A stretch of 64,000 bases of DNA, from NCBI GenBank assembly GCA_001464385.1, contig LNFB01000144.1, forward strand, positions 1 to 64,000, given 5' to 3'. Every line of letters starts with the position of its first letter. The stretch's first letter is position 1. The notes below the pieces were generated by a model. That model was not told where the DNA came from. It searched no databases and worked only from the letters and a program-made list of their open reading frames with translations. Source of the stretch: Deltaproteobacteria bacterium Ga0077550 (GTDB lineage: Bacteria; Myxococcota_A; Polyangia; Nannocystales; Nannocystaceae). Positions 53,601-60,008 of this stretch are shown here, one piece after another. A program made the translations under genes and the position numbers.

Positions 53601-54150
53601 CGACGCGGCGACGGGGCGCTGGACGACGAAGGACCCGATCGGGTTCGGTGGTGGCGACGCGAATCTGTACGCGTACGTGGGGGGGGATCCGGTGAACCGG
53701 GTCGATCCGTCCGGGCTCGCTTGGTGGAATAGCTGGGACGATCTTGAGGCCTCGGCGAGCTGGGGCGTGGGTGCACTCAACGACTCGATACCGGGTCAGC
53801 TTCTCATCGGCTTGGGAGACGGCGCGTCGTTCGGCGTTACCGGCTACATTCGTCGAGAGTGGGATGATGTCTTCGGAGTCGGCGGCGCTGACGTGGTCAA
53901 GTGCACGCGCGCTCACGCAGTCGGCGAGTTTCTCGGCTCACTTGTCGGGTCGATCGCACTTCCAGGCGCCGGACTCAGAGTGCTCGCCCGGACAGGTCAG
54001 CGCTGGGCACCACTTCGGCAATGGCTAGACCGGGGTCAATACTGGAGGCTTTCGTCCAGGAGTAGGGATGGCGGCGATTTTGCGCCAATGCTTCGAATCG
54101 GGAGATCTCCTGGCAACCAGTTCTTCTGGTGGGGTCACATTAGGCTATGA
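47659..54150 (+). CDS. RHS/YD-repeat lipoprotein polymorphic toxin, teneurin-like layout
   Basis: 2163 residues from ATG 47659, which has GGAGGG 9 bases upstream; the ATG at 47650 abuts that site and is less likely. The signal ends ATATAC (lipobox). Order: Gly/Ser/Thr linker; carboxypeptidase-regulatory-like domain (about 180-236, LPNARVAIAGHPEYGW); NHL propeller (about 750-1115, SVYIADAANGRIRRVTGDG); YD repeats (about 1160-1950, FEYDERGLLIRDEN, YDAVGNLRSVELPDGR). The RHS core follows (TGRWTTKDPIGFGGGDANLY ... NRVDPSGL, ending about 2020). The last 143 residues are the variable toxin tip, with GLGDGASFGVTGYIRREWDD and an end NQFFWWGHIRL. The tip has visibly lower GC than the core. It overlaps the immunity gene by ATGA. 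Toxin activity not identified. Confidence 0.9.
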   Translation: MRGLRIGWARGFAGAVVLATATACAVEVGVASSSDGSGTSSTSSTGSGESTAAHGAAVGRDSQGDHPRRIGGARARHAVNGPSGTPPELAVPGADPLHSSGTTGSTTEGPPAAESTGSGGTDATGGTGGADGDAGDEAGVSAPELDRTVTTSFYDTVRFLFEDTPPIQRDADVGAFERTRVSLVHGVVLGPEDEPLPNARVAIAGHPEYGWTSSRSDGRYDLVVNGGSPLVLEFSAPEVMVAHRRWTPRWNESAELAAVKLIGVDPASTLIDFSDPIQTHVATEVADDDGVRQAVLMFRQGTVATMVMPDETTQVASELHVRATEFTVGQRGLASMPADLPPGTMYTYAIEFSADEVETAGARTVRFEPPAILYVDNFLEVPVGTVVPAGSYSRRDADWHTEPNGRVIEILDVVGGEAVLAVAAQDADDPPVPAMPQELSALGITQAERQSLAAMYPIGTQLNRTPVLHFTEPLDCNYPGRPPDDAIEPDVDDPEENPDGDCNQQREGSILECEDQVLGERLPIAGTGFTLNYRSSRVPGAPSRRLRIPITSASPPSSMRRARLEVTVAGRTFEQSFEAPAANLAHAFTWDGRDAYGRVVQGGQPTRVCLTYDYPATYQGTNRAVAEEVFGDWAQDGVAVAGRSSAEVGLSRCFSRGPSAGAGSVGGINHANMIRLGGLDARTSAASLGGWTLSIHHTLGLETGTLYLGDGEKRDLGDSKHQIAIRVAGNGTATGAAVGPLALGAALVSPSAVAVGADGTVYVGSPGRVRRVTLDGALEAVAGTGTTGFSGDGGLATAARLSNSITALEVGDDGSVYIADAANGRIRRVTGDGIIQTVAGSGATSCAVQTLDAGMIEGKGDGLEVAMPGVVDIEFSSGALWIATSCGSNTTRVRSLSQGTVTHIAGVPYPAWYASEIRPRKFVAHPPPPPPAVPQLYKIFGWDGSIRGDSTPYASFESEWAILSRIEGMTPGDNGMYVAEGTGVGDIRILPSDGGIRTFRTRYTLAGDPFDVCNTTGCAWQIESDGITEVPVDIARLSGGVAYIVSNGTSQRIRWAPNDRLDAVEDLAGGGTEELNGERVITGAHRLRLRQPVAMDVGPDGALYVADRLGNKVVKLANAGPGFYEAVTIPSEDGRELYAFDGTGRHLTTRDAATQALVWSFEYDAGGRLSAVRDAYGAATTIERTGAGAATAIVSPDGVRTELALDPEGYLGGLEHPTGDAYLFEYQGDGLLTTMTTPRGLVHSFEYDERGLLIRDENPEAGFQELERISTSSDAVSVEHRNALGIATVYDARQGELGERTRTQHHPDGTTEVQADLAAGLHRTTSPDGTVVEIQTEADPWLGPHAPFAARTSITTPQGRSRVDTETRAFTEPEGVAGALATATATTTAAGDPTRAWVTTFAAAHGATPPVAMSRSPQQRALRSTLGLHGRLERVEQGTWNGNAFVPGPFHALVLGYDARGRLDTTTVGTRVTTVAYGADGYISQVVDAQGVAHAVTTDAQGRATQLPLPGGGSIELGYDADGNVESVTPAGRPVHGLVSNGVDALVTYAPPDLGAGTEATSFGYDLDGRPTDAVLPDGRTVTLGYDSAGRLASRTADDREVVLEYAATGALESIGSSWGGSTAFLWDGPLLMGTLRTGPWDGSLTWTYAADLRLATETVNGGATVAFSHDRDDLLTGAGALTLTRHNVTGAVVGTAVDAVTSMVTYTAHGEPWSQVYSHGAAPLFAEVLSYDALGRIESRTETIAGVAQTEDYSYDADGRLWTVERDGALAFTAEYDDNGNRTSLVGPGVFRLANHDVQDRLISEAGSLYTFGVAGDLQSRLETGTDALTSYAYDAVGNLRSVELPDGRVIEYEHDGEDRPIGRRIDGVADRGWLWGQDAGPAAELNAAGEVESQFVYATFGHVPEYMIRDGQRWRLVTDVRGSVRLVVNTSTGAIGQWLDYDPWGVVTEDSNPGFQPFGYAGGLYDPDTGLVRFGARDYDAATGRWTTKDPIGFGGGDANLYAYVGGDPVNRVDPSGLAWWNSWDDLEASASWGVGALNDSIPGQLLIGLGDGASFGVTGYIRREWDDVFGVGGADVVKCTRAHAVGEFLGSLVGSIALPGAGLRVLARTGQRWAPLRQWLDRGQYWRLSSRSRDGGDFAPMLRIGRSPGNQFFWWGHIRL

Positions 54151-54734
54151 CCTTGAAGCTACATCACTATGGCGTAGCAGCCGCGAAACACTATCGCTTC
54201 TACGACACCGGGGTCGACCTCACTGCGGCGGGCTTCGAGGTGCTCCTCGGAGACTCTGATTGGGAGCCGAGCGTCCACTACGACATGGAGACCGCACTGG
54301 GCGGCATCGTCATGGTTCTCGCACACGAGATCGGCCAGACGTGGGCCGTCATGGTCGACCGCGTGCCGCCGGACGGGCGTCTCGATCCGCTGCACTTCCT
54401 CCACGACGAGGTGAGTGGCGCCGGGATCGCGTACCTGGCTGATGCGGACGACGTCCACAAGGCGATGACCATCCTGGGGGACGAGCAATCGGACGAGGCG
54501 TGGACCTTCGTCCGCACCGAAGGCCGCACCGAACTGCTCGACTGGACCCGCGGTGCGAGGTCGCGAGGCGTCGGCATGTTTGCGTTGGTCGAGCACCTCG
54601 AGCAGGTGCACGTCGTGTTTGAATACTGCGCCGAGTCGAGCGACACACTGCTCATCGCGCGCCCGACGTCACGGTGGCGTACGTGCGTCGATGACGTCCT
54701 CGCGCGATTCGCCGATGACGTCGTGCGCCACTGA
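54147..54734 (+). CDS. Putative immunity protein for the RHS toxin tip
   Basis: 195 residues; its ATG overlaps the RHS stop (ATGA), the normal position of the cognate immunity gene. Soluble and acidic, with no signal peptide. It starts MTLKLHHYGVAAAKHYRFYD, has a beta-rich central part (MVLAHEIGQTWAVMVDRVPP, HFLHDEVSGAGIAYLADADD) and ends with a helix (RTCVDDVLARFADDVVRH). Codon use and GC are less extreme than in neighbouring genes, as in the toxin tip, which suggests the pair arrived together. No family recognised. The immunity role is inferred from position alone. Confidence 0.65.
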   Translation: MTLKLHHYGVAAAKHYRFYDTGVDLTAAGFEVLLGDSDWEPSVHYDMETALGGIVMVLAHEIGQTWAVMVDRVPPDGRLDPLHFLHDEVSGAGIAYLADADDVHKAMTILGDEQSDEAWTFVRTEGRTELLDWTRGARSRGVGMFALVEHLEQVHVVFEYCAESSDTLLIARPTSRWRTCVDDVLARFADDVVRH

Positions 54735-54916
54735 CTTCGGGTCAGCGAATACGCCAGGCGTTCCACCTCGCGGAGCATCAGGTGTTCACGAACCACTGGT
54801 GCCAACTTATCCCCTATGGGAACGGGACGCTCAATGCCACCGACCAGCAAATTCTTGCCGCGGCGAGACAAGTCTACAGAAACTATCCTCATCTCCTAAA
54901 GGCGCTTGGACTGTGA
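54735..54916 (+). pseudogene. Orphan toxin C-terminal tip without a start codon
   Basis: Directly after the immunity-gene stop, the frame in which a codon starts at 54758 is open to a TGA at 54914-54916 and reads like the end of a toxin: QRIRQAFHLAEHQVFTNHW, LIPYGNGTLNATDQQILAAA, RQVYRNYPHLLKALGL. The His/Glu-rich HLAEHQVFTNHW block could hold catalytic residues. There is no ATG, GTG or TTG before this block (GTG 54782 is inside it), so it cannot be made on its own as a full domain. It overlaps the next gene by GTGA, exactly as a toxin-immunity pair would. Orphan tips like this serve elsewhere as donors for RHS toxin exchange. Confidence 0.65.
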
Positions 54917-55722
54917 AGACAATCCACCGTGTCGGCCTCCATGCCTCGAAGGTTCAGAAGGACGAACTGCGGCGCGCTGGTGCAGTCCTTCCTAAGCGGT
55001 ATTCCCGCAGCGACGACGAGGAACTCGTCGTCTTCGAGATCGCGGACGCCGACGCTGCCTCCCGCAACGTGCTCGATCTCGCAACCGGCTGGGGCGCCTT
55101 CCTCGACGTGAGGGTGGAGTTTTCGGACGATGAGGTCTGTGCCGCTGCTTGGCTACGCATCGCCGCGTGGCACCACGGGTACCCCCAACCCGACGACTTG
55201 AACGACGGGTACCTCGAGGCGACCTACGATCTCTCCAACGCCTGCTCCGCCTGCGGTTCAGGTCGCCGGCAGAACGCCCCGTTCCAGATGAAGGGGGAGC
55301 CGAAGTGGGGTCGCAACGACATGATGCAGCTGATCTGGGTGTACGACGCGATCTTCGCCAAGCCGGAGGTGTGGTCGTCGGTGTTCGAGCCGCACGGGGT
55401 GGCGTCCCGGCCCGTTCTCAACCGGCGGCGGAACGAGCTCGAGACGGTGGTGCAGTTGGTCGTGGAGGAGACGCAGGACATCGTCGGGGACGGTCACGCC
55501 GCCCAGGTCTGCGAGCGGTGCGGGCGGACGAAGTACCTGCCGGTGGCGCGCGGCATGTTTCCGCGCCTTCGCGCCGAGCCGCGCTCCGCGATGGTGCGGA
55601 CGAACGAATACTTCGGCTCGGGCGCTCAGTCATCGCAGGCGTTGCTGGTGTCGCAGGCGATCGCCCGGGAGATCCGCGAGCAGGGCATCCGAGGGGTGAC
55701 GCTGATCCCGGTCGCGCAGTGA
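54913..55722 (+). CDS. Putative immunity protein with two CXXCG motifs
   Basis: 269 residues from a GTG that overlaps the orphan tip's stop. Cytoplasmic-looking. It contains two CXXCG motifs, CSACG (111-115) and CERCG (200-204), likely forming one zinc site. The blocks DLNDGYLEATYDLSNACSAC, KGEPKWGRNDMMQLIWVYDA and EYFGSGAQSSQALLVSQAIA look strongly conserved in character. Double-CXXCG proteins are known as immunity proteins in Myxococcus (the SitI6/Gmx_para_CXXCG group). The motif spacing here is wider than I recall for that group, so membership is tentative. Position behind an orphan toxin tip supports an immunity role. Confidence 0.65.
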   Translation: MKTIHRVGLHASKVQKDELRRAGAVLPKRYSRSDDEELVVFEIADADAASRNVLDLATGWGAFLDVRVEFSDDEVCAAAWLRIAAWHHGYPQPDDLNDGYLEATYDLSNACSACGSGRRQNAPFQMKGEPKWGRNDMMQLIWVYDAIFAKPEVWSSVFEPHGVASRPVLNRRRNELETVVQLVVEETQDIVGDGHAAQVCERCGRTKYLPVARGMFPRLRAEPRSAMVRTNEYFGSGAQSSQALLVSQAIAREIREQGIRGVTLIPVAQ

Positions 55723-55773
55723 GCACCGGGAGTTCCTGAAGGGCCGTCGCGTCCACTTCGCTACCGCCTCGAT

Positions 55774-56445
55774 TCACGGCAGGATGTCCTCCACCCGCCC
55801 CGCCAACCGAGCGTACCTCGCTCGGAACATCCGGGCGAAGCGACTCCGCGCCAACCGCAGCCGCGACTTCGCGGTGCCAACCGGCACCCCGAGCGTCTCC
55901 GCCATCTCCTCCGTGCGGAGCCCCTGCCAGTAGTGGAGCTCGAGCGCCGTGCCGAACTCCTTGGGCAGAGACCGCATGCAGTCGAGCACGACTCCCCGCA
56001 ACTCGGCGTTGCGGAGCAACTCGAGGGGTGACGGCCATGCGGACTCGCCCGCGGAGACGCGCACGTCGTCGAGCTCGAACCGGCGGCGTCGAGCGGCGCG
56101 TAGGTGATCGAACAGCCGGTTGCGAGCGACGCCGAGGAGGTACGCGCGCAGGCCCGAGCTCGGCAGCGCCGGCGGTGCGGTGCGCAAAACGGAAAGGAGC
56201 GTCTGCTGCACGAGGTCGTCGCTCGCGTCACGGCAACGAGCGTCGAAGAAGCTCCGGAGGAGCGAGACATGCGGCGCCAGTAACGAGGCAGCGGCGCCGC
56301 GATCGCCGGCTCGCCAGGCGACGTGGCAGGCGTGCTCGTCGGACCGATCGATGGGGGGAGTGCGGGCCTCGACCGCGGGCGAGGTCGCGGGGCGATTGGC
56401 CGAATTGCCGTCAGTCGTCGGGCGTGGGCGCGCAGAACCTGGCAT
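55774..56445 (-). CDS. ECF RNA polymerase sigma factor
   Basis: 223 residues from ATG 56445. A polar N-terminal extension of about 40 residues precedes sigma region 2 (SLLAPHVSLLRSFFDARCRDASDDLVQQTLLSVLR and SGLRAYLLGVARNRLFDHLRAAR, by position). Region 4 follows (LPKEFGTALELHYWQGLRTEEMAETLGVPVGTAKSRLRLARSRFARMF, by position). The VPVGTAKSRL recognition helix is typical. It lies 66 bases downstream of the archaemetzincin lipoprotein on the same strand and could share its transcript. No anti-sigma gene is adjacent. It converges on the second immunity gene. Confidence 0.9.
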   Translation of the reverse strand: MPGSARPRPTTDGNSANRPATSPAVEARTPPIDRSDEHACHVAWRAGDRGAAASLLAPHVSLLRSFFDARCRDASDDLVQQTLLSVLRTAPPALPSSGLRAYLLGVARNRLFDHLRAARRRRFELDDVRVSAGESAWPSPLELLRNAELRGVVLDCMRSLPKEFGTALELHYWQGLRTEEMAETLGVPVGTAKSRLRLARSRFARMFRARYARLAGRVEDILP

Positions 56446-56511
56446 CGCCGCGCCTGTCGGCCGTCGCTCGGCGCGGTTGCACGCGCGGCCAGCAGCGGGA
56501 GAACCACCGCC

Positions 56512-57492
56512 TCACCCCCTCACCCCCGCCAACCGCCCCTCGATCCACGCCACCTCCTCCCTCACCCCCGCCGCCACCAACCGCTCCCGCACCGCCCGGT
56601 ACCGCGTCCCCGGATCGAACCCCACCACCGCGTGCAGCTTCCTCAGGCACACGCGGCACAAATGCATCGGGGTGCGGTCGAGCTCCTCGCGGCTGTTGAA
56701 CCCGTTCATCAGACATGCGTAGTGCACACAATGCGAGATGCCGAACATGTGGCCGGCCTCGTGCGAGAGCACGGCGAGGCCGCGCTGCACCGCGGCGTCA
56801 CCCTCACCGTAGCGCGCCAGGCTGAACACGCCGACGCGGCGGTGCAGTCGCGCCATGCCGAAGACGAAGTTCCACTCGGGGCCGGGGTACAGATCGTCCG
56901 GTGTCACCGCGAGCATCGCGTAGGCGTGATCGGGGACCTGCGGCTCGAGGGCGTCCAGGATCGCGGTCGTGCGCAGCTGCTCGCGGCCGTCCTGCGTGCG
57001 GGGCTCGAGCGCGGCGCGATCGAGCTGCACGTCGATCGTCGCGACCGGGAGCGTGAAGAAGGCGCCGAGGTACGCGACGATCTCGTCCATCGTCGGGGTC
57101 GTGCTCGTGGCGCTCGCCCGCGCCGCGTCGCCCCACCCGAGTCGCGCGACCAGCAGCGTCCGTCGCTCCGCGGTCGGTCGATTGGGCCCTTCGATCGTGA
57201 AGGTCGCGAAGGATTGCGGCGACTCGGCGTGGGCGTGCAGCCAGTCGCCGGGGCCGGCCTCGGGCAGCGGCGCAAACCCGTCCTCGGCGAAGGCCCAGCG
57301 CACGGCGGGATCGACGTCGTCGAGGGCGCCCACAGGATCGCGATCGACCGTCGCGGTGCGGGCCGATCGCCGCGGGCCCCGCGGGCCGCGCTCGGGCACG
57401 AGTCCGGGGCGCGGCGCGTCGCAGGCCGCAGTCGCGCCGGCACCGATCAGGAGCGCGGGGAGCCCGACGAGGATCTGGCGGCGGCGCGTCAC
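56512..57492 (-). CDS. Archaemetzincin-like zinc peptidase (M54), exported lipoprotein
   Basis: 326 residues from GTG 57492. The longer ATG at 57624 runs antisense through the start of the divergent gene and was rejected. The N-terminus TRRRQILVGLPALLIGAGAT-AAC has a twin-Arg-like motif and a lipobox Cys, so Tat export and lipidation are possible. The C-terminal half has the archaemetzincin zinc signature HEAGHMFGISHC (zinc His at 244, 248 and 254) followed by VHYACLMNG, then about 17 residues to CRVC, which binds a second zinc. AVTPDDLYPGPEWNFVFGMA is also family-typical. Archaemetzincins are usually cytoplasmic, so the exported form is unusual. Substrates unknown. Confidence 0.87.
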   Translation of the reverse strand: MTRRRQILVGLPALLIGAGATAACDAPRPGLVPERGPRGPRRSARTATVDRDPVGALDDVDPAVRWAFAEDGFAPLPEAGPGDWLHAHAESPQSFATFTIEGPNRPTAERRTLLVARLGWGDAARASATSTTPTMDEIVAYLGAFFTLPVATIDVQLDRAALEPRTQDGREQLRTTAILDALEPQVPDHAYAMLAVTPDDLYPGPEWNFVFGMARLHRRVGVFSLARYGEGDAAVQRGLAVLSHEAGHMFGISHCVHYACLMNGFNSREELDRTPMHLCRVCLRKLHAVVGFDPGTRYRAVRERLVAAGVREEVAWIEGRLAGVRG

Positions 57493-57603
57493 CTCGACGA
57501 GGACCACTGCAGCCGCGGTTGGTTCCGTCGGGGACGCCGAGGTGGGCCCAAGATCCGCCCGCGGCGCGATCAGCCGCACCGGGTCGGGACACTCGTCGGG
57601 TGC

Positions 57604-58650
57604 ATGCGACCACGCTTCGTCCACCCCGCGATCCTCCTCACCCTCGCCCTGCCGAGCGCGTGCGCAGACGACACCGAGCTCCCCGCCGCGTCGGACACCA
57701 CCGGCGACGACACCGCGAGCACGGCGGCGGTCGACGACACCACCGACGCGGCGGTCGACCCATCACCGACCGGCGACACCAGCGGGGCCACGGCCGGCGG
57801 CCTGGAGGGCAGCACCAGCGACGGTACGACCGAGGGCGGCGAGGGTCCGATGCTCGAGTGTGAGGCGGGGGCCGCAACGCTTTCGGGCGAACTCGACGGC
57901 ATCCCCGTCGAGGCGAGCCTCGCTCTCGACGGCGTCGGCTGGATCAGCATGGGCGTCGAGCTGGCCTTCGGCTCGCTCGGGAGGATCTACCTGCGTCTGC
58001 CCGGACTCGAAGACATCGGCGGGACCGTCCCGATGGCCGGCCCGGGCTACCTGCGAATGCCCGAGGACGGGCCCGAAGCCCAGACCTGGTACTGCGCCGG
58101 CGAGACCTCCGAGTACGTGAGCGACGGTGCCTTTGTCTACGCGGCGACGCTCGACGACGTGCGGCGACTCGGCGCGTGCGGCGAAGGAACCCCCGTCGCC
58201 GGCGGCGCGACGATCTGCTTCGGCGGGCCCGAGTGCGGCGGCACGAGGGCGTTCGTCAGCGAGATCGAAGGCGCGAGCTTCACCTCGCCGCTCGGCAAGG
58301 GGCTGCTCATCAGCGGCCTCATCGGCTCGAACACGCTCGAGATCCAAGGCGAGATCGGCGAGGTCGACGGCGGCGTGTTCGTCGTTCGCGCGAACGGCCT
58401 GCAGTACCGAGCGACGAAGCCCGCGACCGCCACCGTCGACGTGGCGTACTTCATCGTGCCCTTCGGCCAGCCCGACGGCGGCGCGGTCTACTGCGGCGAG
58501 GTCGCGACGACCCTCGACTACGCCGCGGTGGGACCCGAGGACATCGTGCCCCGAGCCATCCACTTCGACGGCCTCACGCGCCTCGGGTCGTGCGACGAGG
58601 CCGTCGGACGCCCCGGGTCCATCGACCTGTGCATGAACATGGAGCTGTGA
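57604..58650 (+). CDS. Lipoprotein with Thr/Asp/Gly linker, function unknown
   Basis: 348 residues from ATG 57604. The signal [20 protein letters not shown] ends with the lipobox Cys 20. A 60-residue linker of Thr/Asp/Ser/Gly ([20 protein letters not shown]) is characteristic of lipoproteins in this window. The mature domain is beta-rich with three pairs of Cys ([36 protein letters not shown]) and repeats like [27 protein letters not shown] and [20 protein letters not shown]. Two halves may be an internal duplication ([18 protein letters not shown] versus [18 protein letters not shown]). No family recognised. Divergent from the archaemetzincin gene. Confidence 0.78.
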   Translation: MRPRFVHPAILLTLALPSACADDTELPAASDTTGDDTASTAAVDDTTDAAVDPSPTGDTSGATAGGLEGSTSDGTTEGGEGPMLECEAGAATLSGELDGIPVEASLALDGVGWISMGVELAFGSLGRIYLRLPGLEDIGGTVPMAGPGYLRMPEDGPEAQTWYCAGETSEYVSDGAFVYAATLDDVRRLGACGEGTPVAGGATICFGGPECGGTRAFVSEIEGASFTSPLGKGLLISGLIGSNTLEIQGEIGEVDGGVFVVRANGLQYRATKPATATVDVAYFIVPFGQPDGGAVYCGEVATTLDYAAVGPEDIVPRAIHFDGLTRLGSCDEAVGRPGSIDLCMNMEL

Positions 58651-58707
58651 GCGACACCTGGCGGCGGCGCTCGACATCGCGGCGTCGCGCGTGCTAGCCA
58701 CGTCGGC

Positions 58708-59196
58708 TTGGCCACCACCCGCACCCCCCTCGACCCGCGCATCATCGTTGGCGCCACCGTCGTGCTCGAGGGCATCGGCCTCGGCCGCGTCACTGCGGTC
58801 GACGAGCGCCACGTCGACGTCGCGATGGACGACGGCTCCCGGCGCGGCGTGTTCGGGAGCTTCGATCGACTGCGGTTGCCCATCGCCGCCGAGCTCGCCC
58901 CCGCGGCGATCGACCGGCTGCAGCAGTCGCCCCCCTCGCCGATGTCGGGCGAGGAGCGGCTCGCCCGCATCGGCGAGTTCACGCGGACCGAGCCCAAGAC
59001 CTGGGCGCTGTGCGTCGACGAGCTGGTGCGGCTGTACGGCACGCCGCCGCCGCTGTCGTTCAGCGAGCGCGGCCTCGTGACGCGGCTCGAACGCGCCGTC
59101 GTCGGCGAGCTCGCCTTCGCGACGCAGTGCCCGCTGCAGGATCTCGTGCAGCGGGTGCGGCCGGCGGCCCTGGCCGCGCAGCTCGGGGATGTCTAG
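58708..59196 (+). CDS. Small protein with a CarD-like N-terminal segment
   Basis: 162 residues from TTG 58708, as no ATG fits. The N-terminal 60 residues, [22 protein letters not shown] ... [20 protein letters not shown] (by position), resemble the Tudor-like beta module of CarD/CdnL proteins, which bind RNA polymerase. The usual helical DNA-binding tail is replaced by an unrelated helical region ([40 protein letters not shown]). The similarity is by eye and modest. Its stop overlaps by two bases the decayed hydrolase on the other strand. Confidence 0.6.
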   Translation: MATTRTPLDPRIIVGATVVLEGIGLGRVTAVDERHVDVAMDDGSRRGVFGSFDRLRLPIAAELAPAAIDRLQQSPPSPMSGEERLARIGEFTRTEPKTWALCVDELVRLYGTPPPLSFSERGLVTRLERAVVGELAFATQCPLQDLVQRVRPAALAAQLGDV

Positions 59197-59799
59197 CCCG
59201 CGATGAACGCGAGCAGGTCCGCGCCGAGCTGGGCCTTGTGCGTGCTCGCCAGCCCGTGCGATGCGCCGGGGTAGACCTTCCAGCGTCGCCTGCGGCGCGA
59301 TCTCGACGGCGAGCTTCGCAGAGTTGCCGATGGGGACGATCTGATCGTCGTCGCCGTGGATGAACAGCGTCGGGATCGTCATCCGCTTCAGATCCTCGGT
59401 GAAGTCCGTCTCGGAGAACTGCGCGATGCCATCGAGCTCGCTCTTGAGCGAGCCCTGCATGCCCATGCGCCAGAACGCGTCGCGCAGGCCCTGCGACACC
59501 TTGGCGTCGGGGCGGTTGGCGCCGTAGAAGGGCTCGCTCAGGTCCTTGAAGAACTGCGAGCGATCCGCCGCCACGCCGGCCCGGATCCCATCGAACACGA
59601 GCGCGAAGAACAGCGCGGCGAGATCGTCCGCGTACGTGTCCATGTCGTTGCCCGTCCACGGCTGGCCGGAGCGCCCGTGCCCGCGGCGATCGTGGGCGAT
59701 GACGCGGTACCCGTGCTCCGCGAGGAACACCATCTGGTCCTCCCACGCGTCGGCGTTCAGGGGCCAACCGTGCGAGAAGGTGATCGGGCGTCCGGTGCC
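59193..59799 (-). pseudogene. Decayed alpha/beta hydrolase (chloroperoxidase type)
   Basis: Clear homology to non-haem chloroperoxidase-like esterases: [88 protein letters not shown] and HGDDDQIVP. Three lesions are visible. The start and first strands (about 15-20 residues) are missing. The segment between DDLAAL and VFDGIRAG is deleted, which removes the catalytic nucleophile motif (GHSTGG in relatives). A one-base insertion at about 59288 shifts the frame before [20 protein letters not shown], which carries the catalytic His in the other frame. The product would be inactive. Confidence 0.85.
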
Positions 59800-59852
59800 C
59801 GTCGGGCGTGGGGAGCCTAGCCGAACTCGTGGCGACGCGAGCGATCCTTCGG

Positions 59853-59963
59853 CGACTTCAACACGCGGAAGCGTGACCCGTCGATCGCGTCCTCGAAGGG
59901 GGATCGTTTCACGGCCTCGGCACGGCGCTGTGACCGATCCCTGTCGTGCTCGCGGGTGACCGT
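59853..59963 (-). pseudogene. Remnant of an OmpA C-terminal domain
   Basis: The minus-strand reading [18 protein letters not shown], then SRFRVLK, matches the end of the intact OmpA gene at 60972 ([18 protein letters not shown] ... EFRVLK). At DNA level the two stretches agree at most positions around the Arg-rich helix. About 25 residues between the blocks are lost and the former stop codon has become TCG. It lies immediately upstream of the decayed hydrolase and seems to be a degenerate partial duplicate. Confidence 0.8.
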
Positions 59964-60008
59964 GCAAGACCGAGGGATCGAAATCCCCGCCGGCGACACT
60001 CCGGGGGC

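Noticed and set aside
49813..53916. 1300-codon open frame antisense to the RHS gene
   Set aside because: Composition is basic and repetitive, produced by the codon bias of the RHS repeats on the other strand. The RHS reading has clear domains.
57493..57624. Longer start (ATG 57624) for the archaemetzincin gene
   Set aside because: It would run antisense through the start and signal peptide of the divergent lipoprotein gene. GTG 57492 directly precedes a proper signal peptide.
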